Numbered from the stretch's first letter, positions 1-12,741 are shown. The stretch: DNA of 64,000 nucleotides from Penicillus capitatus (GCA_965649825.1 OZ287697.1:2232001-2296000); one strand, 5' to 3'. The notes: generated by a model from the sequence alone, not told the origin. Numbers and translations: made by a program.

Positions 1-955
1 AGATGGCATATCTCTTGTCCTTGATGACACGGCCATCTTTGTGGAGTCTACGGAATTGCCATTGAATGAAGCGATCGTAATAGGGATTGCGATCGGTTGT
101 GATAAAGGACCTTCTCCAGTCGATACCGCATCCCATGGCCTTGAGATCCACGACAGCCTTCTCGGGAAAAGAATCCAACCAGTAGTCAGCATCTCTGAAC
201 AACAGGCCACTGAATCACACAGAGCTGTTTGCTTGACGACGACACCGGTATTTCGCAATTTCTTCTGTAGGAATATCACTCATCTCGAGTATCTGCCATT
301 GATACTTTGCCTTTCCGGCCTTCGATGCAACCTTCGTTTTCTTCCTGGCAAATTTGGCACCCTCTCCCCCGCTTGCTGTATCTCTCTGAAACACAGTTGT
401 CTTGTCTAGCACAGGTGCTGCTTCATCGCAATGTCTCTACCTTTTCAGCAGGCGCCTCTTCCTCTTTGTCCTGAGGAAATACTGGAGGACATCCAAACTG
501 ACGGATTTCTCTATCCAGTTTATCGGCACACGCCTGCATCCTGTCGATTCAGGGGATTCTGAAAACGATGGAGTTGACAGTTTGCCTTGATGGGCATGCC
601 TGTGCAGTGGAATCCTTGTGGAAAGAGCACACGCTTTCCCCTCAGACGTTCGAATGCCGACTTGAATTCGAGCTTGGATAAACTGAAGGCGTGTCCCAAA
701 TGAAGCAGACCATTCATGTAAGGATAGGGAAAGTTCCCAAAGAATTTCTCTCCCTCTACTGGCGGCGTCTCCGGAGCATCGACTTCGAAGATCTTAGCAG
801 CTTCCCATTCTCTCTGCCGTGCCTTTTGGATCTCCAAGAGCAAATCACGCCGTGTCGTGTTCTGAAGCTAAACGTCATACGGCGCCGCCTCCATCGTCGA
901 GTGTTGTTGTTGGGCGGCGCACCTCGTCATCGGTCGGGTTAGAGGAGGACGTCAT
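1..955 (-). CDS. Cytosolic-type leucyl-tRNA synthetase, 5' part (cut by window start)
   Basis: Class I synthetase charging tRNA-Leu in the cytosol. Seen: the N-terminal Rossmann segment with [15 protein letters not shown] (a HIGH-type motif) and HCTGMPIKA, then a segment with [17 protein letters not shown], then WRRSFITTD and NPYYDRF, the usual order in eukaryotic/archaeal LeuRS. The best start is the ATG at 955: an 11-codon exon (955-923) splices in phase over a 61-nt intron (862-922) to reach the [11 protein letters not shown] helix. The next intron (534-585, 52 nt) restores IKACADKL only if its donor is GC rather than GT. The rest of the catalytic domain, editing domain and C-terminus lie beyond the window edge. 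Confidence 0.93.
534..585 (-). other. Probable GC-AG intron in LeuRS
   Basis: On the minus strand the exon ends ATCAAG and the intron would start gcaaac and end gatgcag. Removing it joins ...GMPIK to ACADKL exactly as in the family, and no GT donor nearby does so. GC-AG is a known minor donor class. Confidence 0.6.
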
Positions 956-1134
956 TCGAGCTGACGGTGAGAGAGATGGGCGCAATCGCACGAAACGACG
1001 CGTGATACTCGAGCGAATTGCGAACAGTTTTACGAAATTGCGTATGGATGGACGATTGTCTCACTCGATCCAGTGACAGACATGCGCCGTTTTTTTCGTG
1101 CACCACGCGAACCACTGGATTCGAGAATGGCGTC

Positions 1135-2126
1135 TTATACAATGACGATTGCAGGAACAGCCTGAATCGCCACGTTCTCCTGACGTTCATCTCGTTGCAT
1201 ACGATCGACCATGTCTGGAGCCGGTCCATTCACTTCATTCTGTCCAGCTTGGAATTGCGCACAGCGCATTAACTGACAAGACCATGTGTATAGGATAGCA
1301 ATCAGCAGACCTGAACACACCACACATCATCCATCACCCATTCCTCAGACCACATGAGAGATGGATTACCTGTGACGAGCGCAGTGACAATGGTGACTTT
1401 GAAGAACAGAATACAGACGATGGTGACAACCCACGTCATCCGGATACAATCAAAGACATCTGTGGCTGACGGATAACGTCCTCTGGAGGCATCGGTTGGG
1501 TCATCAGAGGCCTGCTGCGATCCAGCATCTGATCGTGGCTGAGGGGGGCTGAGATTGGCAATCGGCGTTCGGCACACATCACATGTCAAATCTCCCTTGA
1601 TATCCACCCACTTCTGAGCACAATCCTTGTGTCGCAGCGCAGCGTCGCCCTTGCATTGACAGTCCAGTCTTATGGCTTGGCCGGATTCGAAGTCTTCAGG
1701 CGACAATGGTTCCAGACAGATGAGGCAGATCTTCTCGGACGATGACCCACTGCTGCCGTTTGACATGGAGGCATAACTGAGCAGACCAGGCAGAGTGGCC
1801 ACGGATCTATCGATGGGTGCTCGGGCTGATACTGGTAGTGGATCAGCAGTATTAGAAATTTCGATTTCTCCCTGAACATCGCTATGAACTGCATTGGAAG
1901 ACAAAGACTCATCTGTTGGTTCATCGTTCCTGGACAATCCCGATGGTCCCGGTCGAGGATCGACGTCGAAGGAGGAATTATGAGAGGCACTAGAAGATTC
2001 GACGTCGACGGAATTGGGTACAGTGTCATAGCGCCTAAACAATGGGTCAATGGAGAAAGTGTGAGAAGAGGGTAAGAACCCTACCGACCAAAAAAGGGCC
2101 ACCGAAATGTCGACCATGGGGCCCAA
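1135..2126 (-). CDS. RING-CH (MARCH-type) membrane E3 ubiquitin ligase
   Basis: Probable membrane-anchored E3 ligase. The middle of the protein carries a RING-CH finger: CLICLEPL, then CQCKG, RHKDCAQKW and CDVC give the C4HC3 zinc ligand order, including the histidine and the tryptophan typical of this class. A Ser/Pro-rich, probably disordered N-terminal half precedes it. After the finger a 57-nt intron with in-phase borders joins two hydrophobic stretches (VVTIVCILFFKVTIVTALV and GLLIAILYTW), so two closely spaced membrane spans are likely. A short polar tail ends at 1135. The substrate is unknown. The start is the first ATG of the open frame and could lie further in. Confidence 0.82.
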
Positions 2127-2451
2127 CCAAAATTCCGATCTGTAAAAGACGTATGCGTCAAAAGGCGAAACACGAAAGGGGCATTACTCGGCAAAAGCGG
2201 CCGCCGGTCGTTACTGTTGTTCTGTGGGTCGGACATTGGCAACGCACCTGAGGTTCTCTAAGATATAGGACTCAAAACAACTTAAACGGTGCAGAGAAGG
2301 AAACAGAAATGATAGAGACTGAGAGCGAACAGCTGAATCAATCGAAACGTGTTCTTTTTACTTTCCGCGTCAGAACCTTAAGGGAAACGATGTTTACGCG
2401 CGATAGGACATCGTCGAACCACATCTTCTTGGGCAAGCGTCACATCATCAA
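2127..2451. other. Intergenic, no gene seen
   Basis: About 325 bases between the 5' end of the RING-CH gene and the 3' end of VPS33. Short open frames here are antisense extensions of the VPS33 C-terminal exon and show no family signature. Confidence 0.5.
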
Positions 2452-4868
2452 TCATTCTAAGAGCATGCCTCGTGATCGTTCCATCATTTTCTTGACATTG
2501 GCGTCCTGGAAAGACTTCAAGAGAGTGGTGCCGTTCATGAGATGCGTTGTGGCGATGACGAATTTTGTCCTGCCTCCACTCAAACTGCTCAAGAATCGAA
2601 GGGCAGAGATCTCAGAGAAGGTGACACCACCGATGAACACCACCAGAACTGTCTCCCCTCTCTCAGAGAGAAAACTGCGCTTGACCCCTTCCATCTGCGC
2701 GAAATCCGCAGAATTCATGTCAAAGTGCGTTCCCGGCAGCAGATTCACGGCATCCATGCCACGTCCCTTCCATCCCGTCATCGCATTGAAATCCAAACTG
2801 TCAGCTAAGGATTGAGTGAGAGAAGGGAGGATAGAGAGATGGAAACAGACCGCGTGAGAATGTACTGGAGCGATGTTGTTTGAGAGTGAGCTCAACGAGG
2901 CGGATGCTAAGGGGAGCATAACCCCAGTAGATGTGACTGATGTCCGACGGTCTCGCATCTGGATACAAACAATCGTCCGAGGACAGGAGAAGCGTTTTGG
3001 CACGCACCTGTTTCGTCTTCCTCATTGATGGAAAGATTCAGAGACCGACGAATCGTTGGAAATGTGTTCTTGGATTCCTGTTTGGTGAAGAGTAGTCCAG
3101 CCATCTCCAGATGGGTCATCAAACTTAAGTTCTCATAGCTGCCACACAGAGGTCATCTCAGTGAGTTTGCGTTCGTTTTGGAAAGGCATTGTCGTGGATA
3201 CCCGTAGCAGAGGAGCATGGTTTTTCTGAGTGCGTCATTGACTTTCTTTGGAATGCCATTGTTTGTGATGCAGAGAAGACAGAGGAGGCGAAGAGCTTCG
3301 AAGAAATCGCATCGTTTAATCATCATGTCCTCCACATATCGATAACCCTCTTCAAACGCTCCTTCCTCGACAATCTGCAAGAACGAAGAGGCCGTCGTCT
3401 GGCATTTCTGTGAAGAGATAGATAGAATGGCTGGCCTGGCGTTCAACGTTGATACGATCTTTGAAATCCTCTCCAACCATTTTCTTAGCAATCGGTTCGC
3501 TGATGTTTGAATGCATTTCTGTAGAACCGAGTTGCATCAGTCTGCCAAACAGACGATCTACTCAAGTAAATGCGTTGTGCGATGGTGTAGTGTGACCGAT
3601 TGGCGAATTCTCGCATCTCTGATACACTCTTGCTGGACGTGTCTTGCTTGATTGACTGCCAGTCATGCTTCATCTTCTGAACCCAGTCACGTATACGAGG
3701 CGCCGCTTTGTGCCAGGGAACATCACGCATCTCGCTGTGCATTGGATCGGCACTGTTGAGAATGTACTTCTTCTTCTCTGTTGCTCCAGTTCGATCTGTG
3801 ACGTTCACGTAGACAACATTCGTCTTGATACCCAGAATCTCGTCGATCATCCCCTCGTACGTCACTTGTGTCATGAGAGGCGTGACAACATCAACAGCTC
3901 TGTTAAAGGGAAAGGAGACATGAATGAACATGGAGGGGTGAGAGTCTCTACCTGTCCAGGAGAATCATGCGTTTGATGGTACCTGGCGGCGGAAGATCGC
4001 CCATTTCTTGACTCATTCTGGAACACATTTTCTCCACGGCTTCTGCTGCTGGTCCCTTTCCCATGGTGCGTGGAATAACGCCCACGACACTTTGAAAATG
4101 CATCAGTGCCCTGCAACGATCGTTAGTAGACTGAACGCAGGTACCACGAAGACCTGGCCATGAGAAACAGTGATGTGCTGTCGCCGTCTACCGTCACTTC
4201 CCGAAACGAATCCGACAGCTCCAGAGACAGCACGTCCTCGTCGAAAGGAATAAAATCCAATGGCATCTCTCCCAGAATCGTATCTCCCTTGACGCCTTCA
4301 TCTTCAAACAGCTGAGAAGAAATCCAATTCATGTCAGGATTGACAGGTGATGATGATCACTTCAGACCTCTCCTTACCTTTTCGCAGAGACAGGTCAGAC
4401 GGGGAACAAAGTACACGGCATACTCATGCACCGTTTCCATTCTGTTTAGCGCCTTGATCTTTTCGGCTATGAGTTGTGCATTCATGACACTGGCACGTGA
4501 CTAAGGCAAGCAGGTCACACAAATGTCCATTCCTTTCTCGTATGAGGCAGAGGTTGTACAATGAAGATGACACTCTTAGATGCAGGCTGCTGCAGTTCAG
4601 GGCTTAGATGGAACATCTCCTCCACTCCATGTTCAGATAGCACAGCTGCAGGAATGATCAATGCCAAGCATCCGTCGAGCGTCGGGTCCACCACCAGTGC
4701 CTTGGCTCCTATCCGAAAGCCTACAAGAGCGATGGATTGCTAAGAAGCCAAACCGATCATGACATCGATGATGTCGAGGAATTTTGCTCTGGCTTTTTCT
4801 CTGAGAGGTGCCAGAGGCACAGGGCCCTTCGTGAGGGGCGGTACTTTGGGTCCCTGCTTCGCCGACAT
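2452..4868 (-). CDS. VPS33: Vacuolar protein sorting 33 (Sec1/Munc18 family)
   Basis: SM protein of the HOPS/CORVET tethering complexes, which chaperones SNARE assembly at endosomes and the vacuole. Read in order on the minus strand: an N-terminal domain starting MSAKQGPKVPPL, a segment with GAKALVVDPTLDG, one with DFIPFDEDVLSLE, the domain-2 hallmark VTPLMTQVTYEGMIDEILGI, then the C-terminal VVFIGGVTFSEISALRFLS characteristic of VPS33. At least five exons. The first intron (4721-4753) is only 33 nt and joins exactly in phase. The start at 4868 is 42 bp from the divergent PAXBP1-like gene, so the two must share a promoter region. VPS33A and VPS33B cannot be told apart here. Confidence 0.9.
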
Positions 4869-4910
4869 TTCAATCGCGGCGCAGATGGATTTCAATTTTC
4901 TTCCAATCTA

Positions 4911-7490
4911 ATGCCGAAGCGAAATCTGCGTAAAAAGTCGACCGCGGCCAACGATGCCTCCTCCCGCGAGCCTATTGCAGCGACAGCGGCGAAGAGAGGT
5001 GTTCTGAGTTTTGATGTCGACGAGGAGCCCGTCGTGGCGCAACCGAACAAGAAAACCAGCAGAAAGCAAAGTATGTTGAAAAACGACTATTCGAAGACAA
5101 CGCGCACCCGTTACCTTCCACTCAAGTGCCCTCCGTCGGGGACTATACCGCCGAAAAACTCGAGGAGTTGAAGAAAGAGACGAAGGGCTTGCTAAAGCGT
5201 CCTTATTCTGTATCGGTCACCCCCACTCCCCCACCTGTCTTGAAAGTCTCAGGGAGCTTCAAACCTATTGCTGCTGCATCGTCACATCCACCGGAGGAGG
5301 CTTTTGTGCGCGTTCGACCCGAAGAGCACAAGAGAAAGGAAGCCGTCGAGCAACCGTCGGAAGATATGGACAAAGATTTTGTGCCGCCCAATATACGAAC
5401 CATCCAGTAAGATCCCCATTTGCAGTTGAAGAGTCCATAGAACACTCCACTTTGTAGAATGGCGAAGGCGAAACGAGAGAGATTGAGACAGGCGCGATTG
5501 GCTCCAGATTATCTCCCTCTTGGCGGAGCATCTACTCTTCTGAGTCAGGACCTTAAGCAGAGGGAGGACAGACTGCGCTCTGAGTCGGATGAAGAAGAGG
5601 AACACATGCGGCTCCAGTTCATCGGTCATCTTCCGTCAAAACCAAAGTGTGACGATCGTTGTTGTGCAGAGGCTATTTGCATGTTGCGATAGAGTTGCTC
5701 AGGATGAACTGGATTTGGATCTGATGGAAGACGAGGATGCCGTCGACAGTTTTGTCGACACACAGATCAAGAAAGGCATCGCAGCTGCAGGGCATCCAGA
5801 CGCACCCAGGACACACAGAAAGAAGCAACGCCATTCCGAGGCTTCTGTGCATCTGTCGGCAGAAATAAGCGCTCATTGTTTCTCATTCTAGATGGAAGAT
5901 GAGGTGCCTGTGATGCCCGTCTTGTGTCGGACCGATCTTGCGGCTGCCGCGATGCAGACATGGCAGCAGATCGTGGAGGAAACCGAAGTGCTGCAGGAGG
6001 CACAAGAGGCGACGGGGAGGAGGCTCGAGGACACGAGAAAATGTCTGAGCGATGCGCGGAATGGATTGGAGACGAGCAAAGAGGAGGAGAGGACCACGGA
6101 AGAGCGTTATCGGGAGGTGCAGGAGTGGCGCGATTACATGGCAGATCTCTGTGCCTGTCTGAAAGAGAAACTTCCGTTCATCGAGTCGATGGAGGATCAC
6201 CTACAGGAGCTCTATGACGACAGGGCATCTCAACTAGTGCAAGAAGGACTGGAACACAGAGAAGGACAAGAGATGGCAGACATGGCGTCGAATGCGATTC
6301 TGGAGACCATCGCAGCAGAGGATTCCCTCGACGAAGCAGGAAGAATCGCGCAGATCGCCGTCCGCGATCTCGAGAGAAGCTATCACACTTCGGATGACAG
6401 CGAGGCGAACGAGAAGGCATTTCGAAGAGGCGAAAAGCGAAAGAGAAGGTGGCAGGCGGCGATGCACAGTGCCTCTCAGGGGGACTATGACGTCAAGAAG
6501 GACAGTCCACTGGACAAGATGCAGCTGGCTTCGCAGCTCGAGGAGATAAAGCGAACGGCAAACGAAGTGTTTTCCGACGTGTTGCCCGAGATGCGATGCA
6601 TTTCGTCGATCACTGCTCGAGTGGAAGGGTGGAAGACCCAGTATTCTAAGCTGTACGATATGGCGTACATTCCAGACAGTCTGCCAACATTGCTTGCTCC
6701 CTTTGTTCGTTGCGAAGTGCTGACATGGAGTCCTCTCTGCGGCACCCCGCTTGGACTGGAGTCTCAGCAGTGGTATATGGATGTTGAGAATTTCGGCGGG
6801 TCCGAGGAAGATCATCTGGTCCCTGAGATCGTCCGTCAGGTCGTTCTGCCTGTTGCTCGTCGACACATACAGAAGTGCTGGTCGCCTTTTGTTTTCTCAG
6901 AGTCCAAGATCGTCGCAGAGATCGTCCGCGAGGTGCTGGTCTATGTATCCATCGAAGACACCGAGATGGAGAAGCTGCTCCGTACCGTCCGGGAGAAACT
7001 CAAGGAGGCGGTGGACAACGTGGGAGTCTCTCCGTACACACGACCAGCCTTCTCTATATCAGAAGTGGTTCAGTCCGTTGTCGAAGTCGGGTTCAGAAGG
7101 GCACTTCACTTGACAGCATCTCTTGGCTGCTTCATGGATATCCTGTCGAGAGATGTCGTCAGAGATCTCCTTTTGACAGAGCTCGTATGTGAGCGGCTGC
7201 TTCCCTATCTTAGGGCGCTGACATCGTATTGGCCCAGAAGTGCCGTGGAGAAAGTCGTCTCTCTGTTGTCTCTTCTTCCGTCGCCGTTGCTTGCAGCAGG
7301 CCAGTGTCCTATCGAAGTCCAGCAGATATCGGAAGTGCTGAGTGCCATAGGCCGGTCCATCGAAACCCAGGAAAGGCCCAGGAAACGGGAAGAAAGCAGT
7401 CATGTGTTTATTGGATCGCTTGTTAAGTGGCTCTTTCACTTCGGAAAGACGGAGACGGCGATTTCTGTGCAAGAAGCGTTTCTGGTATGA
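4911..7490 (+). CDS. PAXBP1/GCFC-family splicing factor (ILP1-like)
   Basis: GC-rich-sequence DNA-binding-factor family, linked to the spliceosomal intron-lariat complex in plants and animals. Exons 4911-5070, 5127-5406, 5458-5624, 5695-5846 and 5892-7490 join cleanly; introns are 56, 51, 70 and 45 nt. The N-terminus is basic and low complexity. Next come the family's conserved helix (KAKRERLRQARLAPDYLPL), an acidic stretch (DLMEDEDAVDSFVD), and a long coiled coil with YMADLCACLKEKLPFIE. Last is the GCFC domain, with VEGWKTQYSKLYDMAYIP and LLAPFVRCEVLTWSPL. A total of about 785 aa fits the family. It is a nuclear protein. Confidence 0.88.
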
Positions 7491-7880
7491 CACGGGACAT
7501 GCATGGCGTCCTGGATACCGCCGTTTGCCGACAGCCTGGTTCCATAAAAGCCGCAGTGATCATTGGACGCCGGGGATCAGAGTCTTCAAGAAACGAACGT
7601 GCAACTCCGATTTTCTCACTAGTTGGAAGAAACAGACTGGAATCCGCAAAGCCTTTTCTGTCGACCAAAGTCCACACTGCATCCTTGATAACTAACTGTT
7701 GATGTTGAAACTGTCCTGTGCAACGTTGTAATGCTGTTCTGTTAACGATTCTTCCAAAACTGTCACCCCTTATCATCCGTCCAATATACTGTTGTACCAT
7801 CCATCGGTATATCAACCGCGTCATGCGCATCTATGCAAGAGTTCCCTTCTCGGTCACATCCTGAACCCTGTCTGGGCAGA
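7491..7880. other. Intergenic, no gene seen
   Basis: About 390 bases between the stop of the GCFC gene and the ATG of the hexosaminidase, presumably 3' UTR and promoter. A 135-codon antisense frame across it has no recognisable domain and composition like the shadow frames. Confidence 0.5.
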
Positions 7881-9918
7881 ATGAATGTTATTCCATTGCC
7901 TTTGTCTGTCCAGCCGGAGAAAGGGACGTTCCTGTTCGCTCGCCGATTCTTAGTACACTGTGAAGACGACGTCAGCAGAGGAGTCGCTTCCTATCTAGTC
8001 AGTGAGGCGGAAAAGAGATACGGCCTGATCGGCCAGTTACACGAAACGGAGGACCAGGCGCCTTCCATTGTCCTTAGTTTGCAAAGAGATGTCGACTTTA
8101 TTAAAGGCATGAAAGGTCGTGAAGAAGGCTACATGCTTTCTATAACAGAAGAGGGCATTTTCATCTTGGCAGAGAACAGATCTGGATTGTTCTATGGAGT
8201 TCAATCCTTTTTTCAACTCCTTCCCTTTCCTCTTGAAGTCCATACGCAGGATGACATCCACATTCCATGCATGAGGGTGTGCTTGCTGATCTTCTGATGT
8301 CAGATGTCTTGTGAACATTGAATGCTTTGTTTCGCAGATCGTTGACATGCCTCGATTTCCATGGAGAGGTGCTTTATTGGATGTGGGCCGCCATTTCTTC
8401 GATGTTCCTTTCATCAAACGCTTTATCGATCATCTGGCATTCTACAAACTCAATAGATTTCATTGGCATCTGACAGAAGATCAGGGTTGGAGAATTGAGA
8501 TCAGATCTTATCCGAAGCTGACGCAGATTGGATCCTGGAGAGAAGATGAAGATGGCCAAGGCATATATGGAGGATTCTATACACAAGACGAGCTCCGGGA
8601 GATTGTGTCTTACGCAAAAGAGCGCTGTGTTGAGGTCATGCCAGAAATTGAAATGCCGGGGCATTGCGCTGCTTCCCTAGCTGCCTATCCACATCTTTCG
8701 TGCAGAGAGAACATTTTGGAAACACCCTACAAGTGGGGCGTTTATGAGGACATCTACTGCGCTGTATACGCCTGATTGCAATGGCTCTACTGACTCATGT
8801 GAAATGCACTGAGTTTAGGGAAAGGATGAGGTCTTCGAGTTTTTGAAAGAGGTCTTGAATGAGATTGCAGAGATATTTCCATTCGAGTATATTCACATTG
8901 GAGGAGACGAAGCGCCAAGAGATCGGTGGAAAGAGTGTGAGAAATGTCAGGAGAGAATTCAAAAGCATGAATTAAAAGGAGAAGATGAATTGCAAAGTTG
9001 GTTCATCTCACAAATTGCCGAATATTTGGTACAAAAAAAGAGGAAGATCATTGGCTGGGATGAAATCGTAGAAGGCGGCATTCCCAGCCGTGCATCCGTC
9101 ATGTCTTGGAGAGTACTGTGAATCATTGCGATAATGGCTCATACACGCCACACTTGAAGGGTGTCGTAGGAGGATTCATAGCTGCCAGACTCGGACATGA
9201 TGTTGTTATGAGCCCAACTGCCCATTGCTACTTCGACTACAGACAATCCAACAGGTATTGGCTTTTTAAGAATCTCTTCTTCTGTGCATCGGGAAATTTG
9301 GTGCAGTCGAAATGAACCGGGGGCATACTACGCTACATTATCGCTTGAGAGTGTTTATGCATTTGAACCAATCCCAGATGCACGTCTGCTGGTACGCATG
9401 AATGTTCTGGATCTATATGCATCGATCGTACTGTAAATTTTCTAATTCAGATGGAAACTTCTGAAGTCAGCGATGCTAATACTGAAACACCAGGAGAGGG
9501 AATTCAAGAGAGTCAAAGCAAGACCGAGGCGCAGGTGGAACCGAATGGCTACAAGGAAGAAGTCTTGGATGATGTACGGCCAGAACAGAGATTAGCTGAT
9601 AACATTCAGTGTGGGAGGACACCAAAGCAATTGACAGAATCCGAACAACGGAGAATCCTCGGCGGCCAGGCCAATGTCTGGACAGAGTACATTGACAATG
9701 AAGCGACATGTGAATACATGATCTTTCCACGCCTCTGCGCATTTAGCGAAGCTGTTTGGTGAGCAATGTACAAAAAAGTCACCGATCGGACATAAAGAGG
9801 CATTGTGTGCAGGAGTCCAAGAGAGAAAAGAGATCTCCATAGTTTCTATCGTCGTTTGGAAGTACATGTTAAGGTTTTTGATGCATTAGATATCAAGTAC
9901 CGTCCGTTGACACAGTAG
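7881..9918 (+). CDS. Beta-N-acetylhexosaminidase, GH20
   Basis: Exo-hydrolase that removes terminal GlcNAc/GalNAc. An N-terminal GH20b-like domain (FLVHCEDDVSRG through SGLFYGVQSFFQLLP) is followed by the TIM barrel: PRFPWRGALLDVGRHFF, HWHLTEDQGWRIEI, EIEMPGHCAASLA, and the catalytic Asp-Glu pair in YIHIGGDEAPRDRW. Then come KKRKIIGWDEIVEGG, GHDVVMSPTAHCYFDY and LGGQANVWTEYI. Several short introns split these blocks. Two oddities: the N-terminus at 7881 has no hydrophobic signal peptide, and an acidic, Glu/Gln-rich segment (about 9451-9590) is inserted before the last barrel block, where most GH20 enzymes have a short loop. It could be bacterial in origin, but the introns argue for long residence. 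Confidence 0.88.
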
Positions 9919-9976
9919 TAAACCAACAAACAGATAGACATGCCCTGTAAGACATTAGCGCATGAGAGTTGTAGTT

Positions 9977-12741
9977 TCATTCTAAAATCCCATGTCTCTT
10001 GAGCCACCAAATGATGTTAATAATGTTCTCAAACTCAGTCTGTGGCCTGTCAAGTGAATGGCAATCGTCTGGAAAGACAAGAACCCGGACTTCTGGATGG
10101 TTTTTGCGCGATTTCAGAATGCTTGCATAACGAAGCGAATCGTTCATGGGTACGCGTGCATCACAAGCACCAAGCATAAACAGCATGGGTGCCTTTACTT
10201 GATCGATGTAAGCAATAGGAGATTTTTCTCGAAATGCTGTGAGTGTTTCTACTGTAGGCGCAAGATTAAATAATTCCTTTCCCTGAAAGCAGATTTTGAA
10301 GCAGGCAGGCTTCGAAAAGTATGTGTGCTGGTTACCTTAGGTCCAAAGGTTTCGACATACGACCAGTCTGGGATATCGGAAGTATGAACGAGGCTAACAA
10401 GGCTAAGTACTGGATTGCGAAGAACCGAACATTTGAAGACATCTGGGTGTTGACCCATCAGATGTCCTACTAGAAATCCGCCATGGGACCCACCCGAAGC
10501 AGCCACCCTATTTGGATCTACATATCCTGCAAAAAGCCTCCCGGTTGGAGCACACAGCATTAGTGAAGTTGCCACACCTCTATCGATTGCAATGCTGAGG
10601 GATTTCATACAGTCTTCAACATCAACCGTTCCAACATGTCCTGGCAATGCCATGGTGAACTCCGTTCCATATCCAAGACTGCCTCGATAGTTTGGTGTGA
10701 TAAAAGCAGCTCCCATCGAAAGCTGAAGCACCACAGAAGGTGTATATCTCTGAAAGACGCTACCATGTGGGCCACCATGCATGGTCAGAACAGCTGGCCG
10801 GGGACCTGAAGTGATGGACAATTGAGAAACAACGAAAGAGATAGTGTGTATGTGTCTTGTATTGATACCTGTCCAGTTCTTCTTGCGAACTAGAATGGCT
10901 TCACAGTCTACAGGGGAATCTGGCCTGCCTGCCGGATAGTGATCTGGCTGGAATTTAATCTGAATCTGTTCAAGATCTTCCAGAGCTTCTAGGACGCATG
11001 GTTCCACTTCTGGTTGAAGCCCCTGACTGAGAAGTTTCCATTCATGATCCGAGTCAATCCGCCGAGCCACCAATTGAGGCGGCATCGTAAAAGAAGTGCG
11101 AACTGCGATCATAATTCCGTCACAGTGATAACGCAGAGCATAAGATGGAGATGTCATTCCGACAGGCGTCAATGTGGTGACATCTCCACTATCCAAATGG
11201 ATGGCAACAATGACAGCTTGAAAGCCAACCAAGGTTGTCACCAGCACACGTTTACTATCTGATGTACACTGACCCATCTGCACACAATCACGCAAAGACG
11301 GGCAGGACCTCACCGATGAAGTTGTTGGACATAGGATCGAAATTGAGGACATACAAACCCGGAAAGTTGTTCGGTGGCTCGGGCCGCTTAACATCTCCGA
11401 CGACAAGTCTTCTCATTGACGTGAAGCCTTCTTCTGTTGTTTTCATCAGGGCCGCCGTGACCTAAACCAGCACAGGGATGTTGTTCTTCAAATCTCATCA
11501 GTTACTCTCCTGACTTTCGTCCAATCCAAGGCATAGAGGCGATTTCCAGAATCGTGGATGCCCTGCTCTGCTGCATGTTCAGAAGAGAAGAAAATAAGTG
11601 TCTTCTCGTCAGGAGACATAGAAGGACAGAACGCTGTTGTCAGGTCGTTTGTCAGACACACTGCCTGTTGGGCCCTCGGAACATCTCTCTCGTCCACAGG
11701 GACATAGTAGAGTTTGCATGGACGATTCATGCAGTAAACAAACCCCAGTTTCAGTGCTGTGTTGTTGAAATTTGACTGAATGTGTGACCATGCAGTAAAA
11801 ATGATGCCAGAGTCTCCAGGTGCCCAGATAGGATGTCCACAGCTGTGGTCCTCAGGCAAACTGTGTAGTTTTCGTATGGAATCCGTCTTCAAGTCAAAAA
11901 TATATATGCATGGTCGCTTCACGGAGGACTGTCTCTCTCCCCAGGATGGTTCATAGGTATCCACGCCTTTCCAAGTCTTGGATGATGCATTCACAGAAGT
12001 CTCCTCTTTATCATTTGACTCCGACGTCCACTTTCCCCACTCTGGCAGCTTTTGCGGTGGGCGAGCCTAGATCAACAAAATTCATCGGCCGACGCTCTCT
12101 ACTGCCAAGGACTCAAAAAGAGATCGCACTTCGGCAACATAAGCAATCTTGGATTCGTCATAGCTCCAAGAAGCTCCCCCGGAGAAGAGCCCGTCATTTA
12201 TGACATCCCCGTGCAAGGTGTCTGGAACATTCAGTCTCGAAATGCATTTGGGACCAACCCAGATTTCGAAAACAGCAGCATCTGTCCCATCACCTTTTGT
12301 GACCGTGAACACCTTGTTCCCTACAAATGCGTTTTGTCTGTCACTATCATCTTTAATTTCTTGCCTGAAGATGATGGTGTCCAGACAACAGTGTCTTTCA
12401 CTTCTTGAGGACAGCTCTCGGCTCCAAAGCTCTCCAGATTGCGCGGATCCAATAGTGTGGCGTTTAGCATAACACTGGACTTCGTGTTTTGTGCAATTTT
12501 CCGCTGAGAATAGTAAAACTGAGCAAACAAACATACTTGTCTAGCCCGTCGCTGAACGAACGTGGCAGAAGGACAGTACCGAAAAATTGATCGGCGCGCC
12601 ACGCTCCGTCTGTCTGTGCGTGACTCGAGAAAGAGAAGGGAGTTTGAGAAAGTCCTCGAGCGTCTTCGCCTCTTTCTTTAAGTCGCCCACGCTCTGGCTG
12701 TTCACTTCCGCCTCTGTCCCTCTTGGCTCTGTCGTTGCCAT
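9977..12741 (-). CDS. Acylaminoacyl-peptidase-like serine peptidase (S9 family)
   Basis: Prolyl-oligopeptidase-fold enzyme, most like acylaminoacyl peptidase, which removes N-acylated residues from peptides in the cytosol. The C-terminal alpha/beta-hydrolase domain shows [27 protein letters not shown], the nucleophile motif GGSHGGF, the acid in GACDARVPM and the catalytic His in [12 protein letters not shown] beta-propeller half lies upstream, with blades such as [18 protein letters not shown] and [17 protein letters not shown]. The start at 12741 opens with [13 protein letters not shown]; the exon 1/2 junction near 12550 is uncertain because several donors fit. At least six short introns. 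It lies tail to tail with the hexosaminidase gene. Confidence 0.86.

Noticed and set aside
6234-6866. 210-codon minus-strand ORF
   Set aside because: Antisense shadow of the GCFC coding exon, Arg/His/Leu-rich with no domain.
7423-7830. 135-codon minus-strand ORF
   Set aside because: Overlaps the end of the GCFC gene and shows no recognisable domain; treated as chance.
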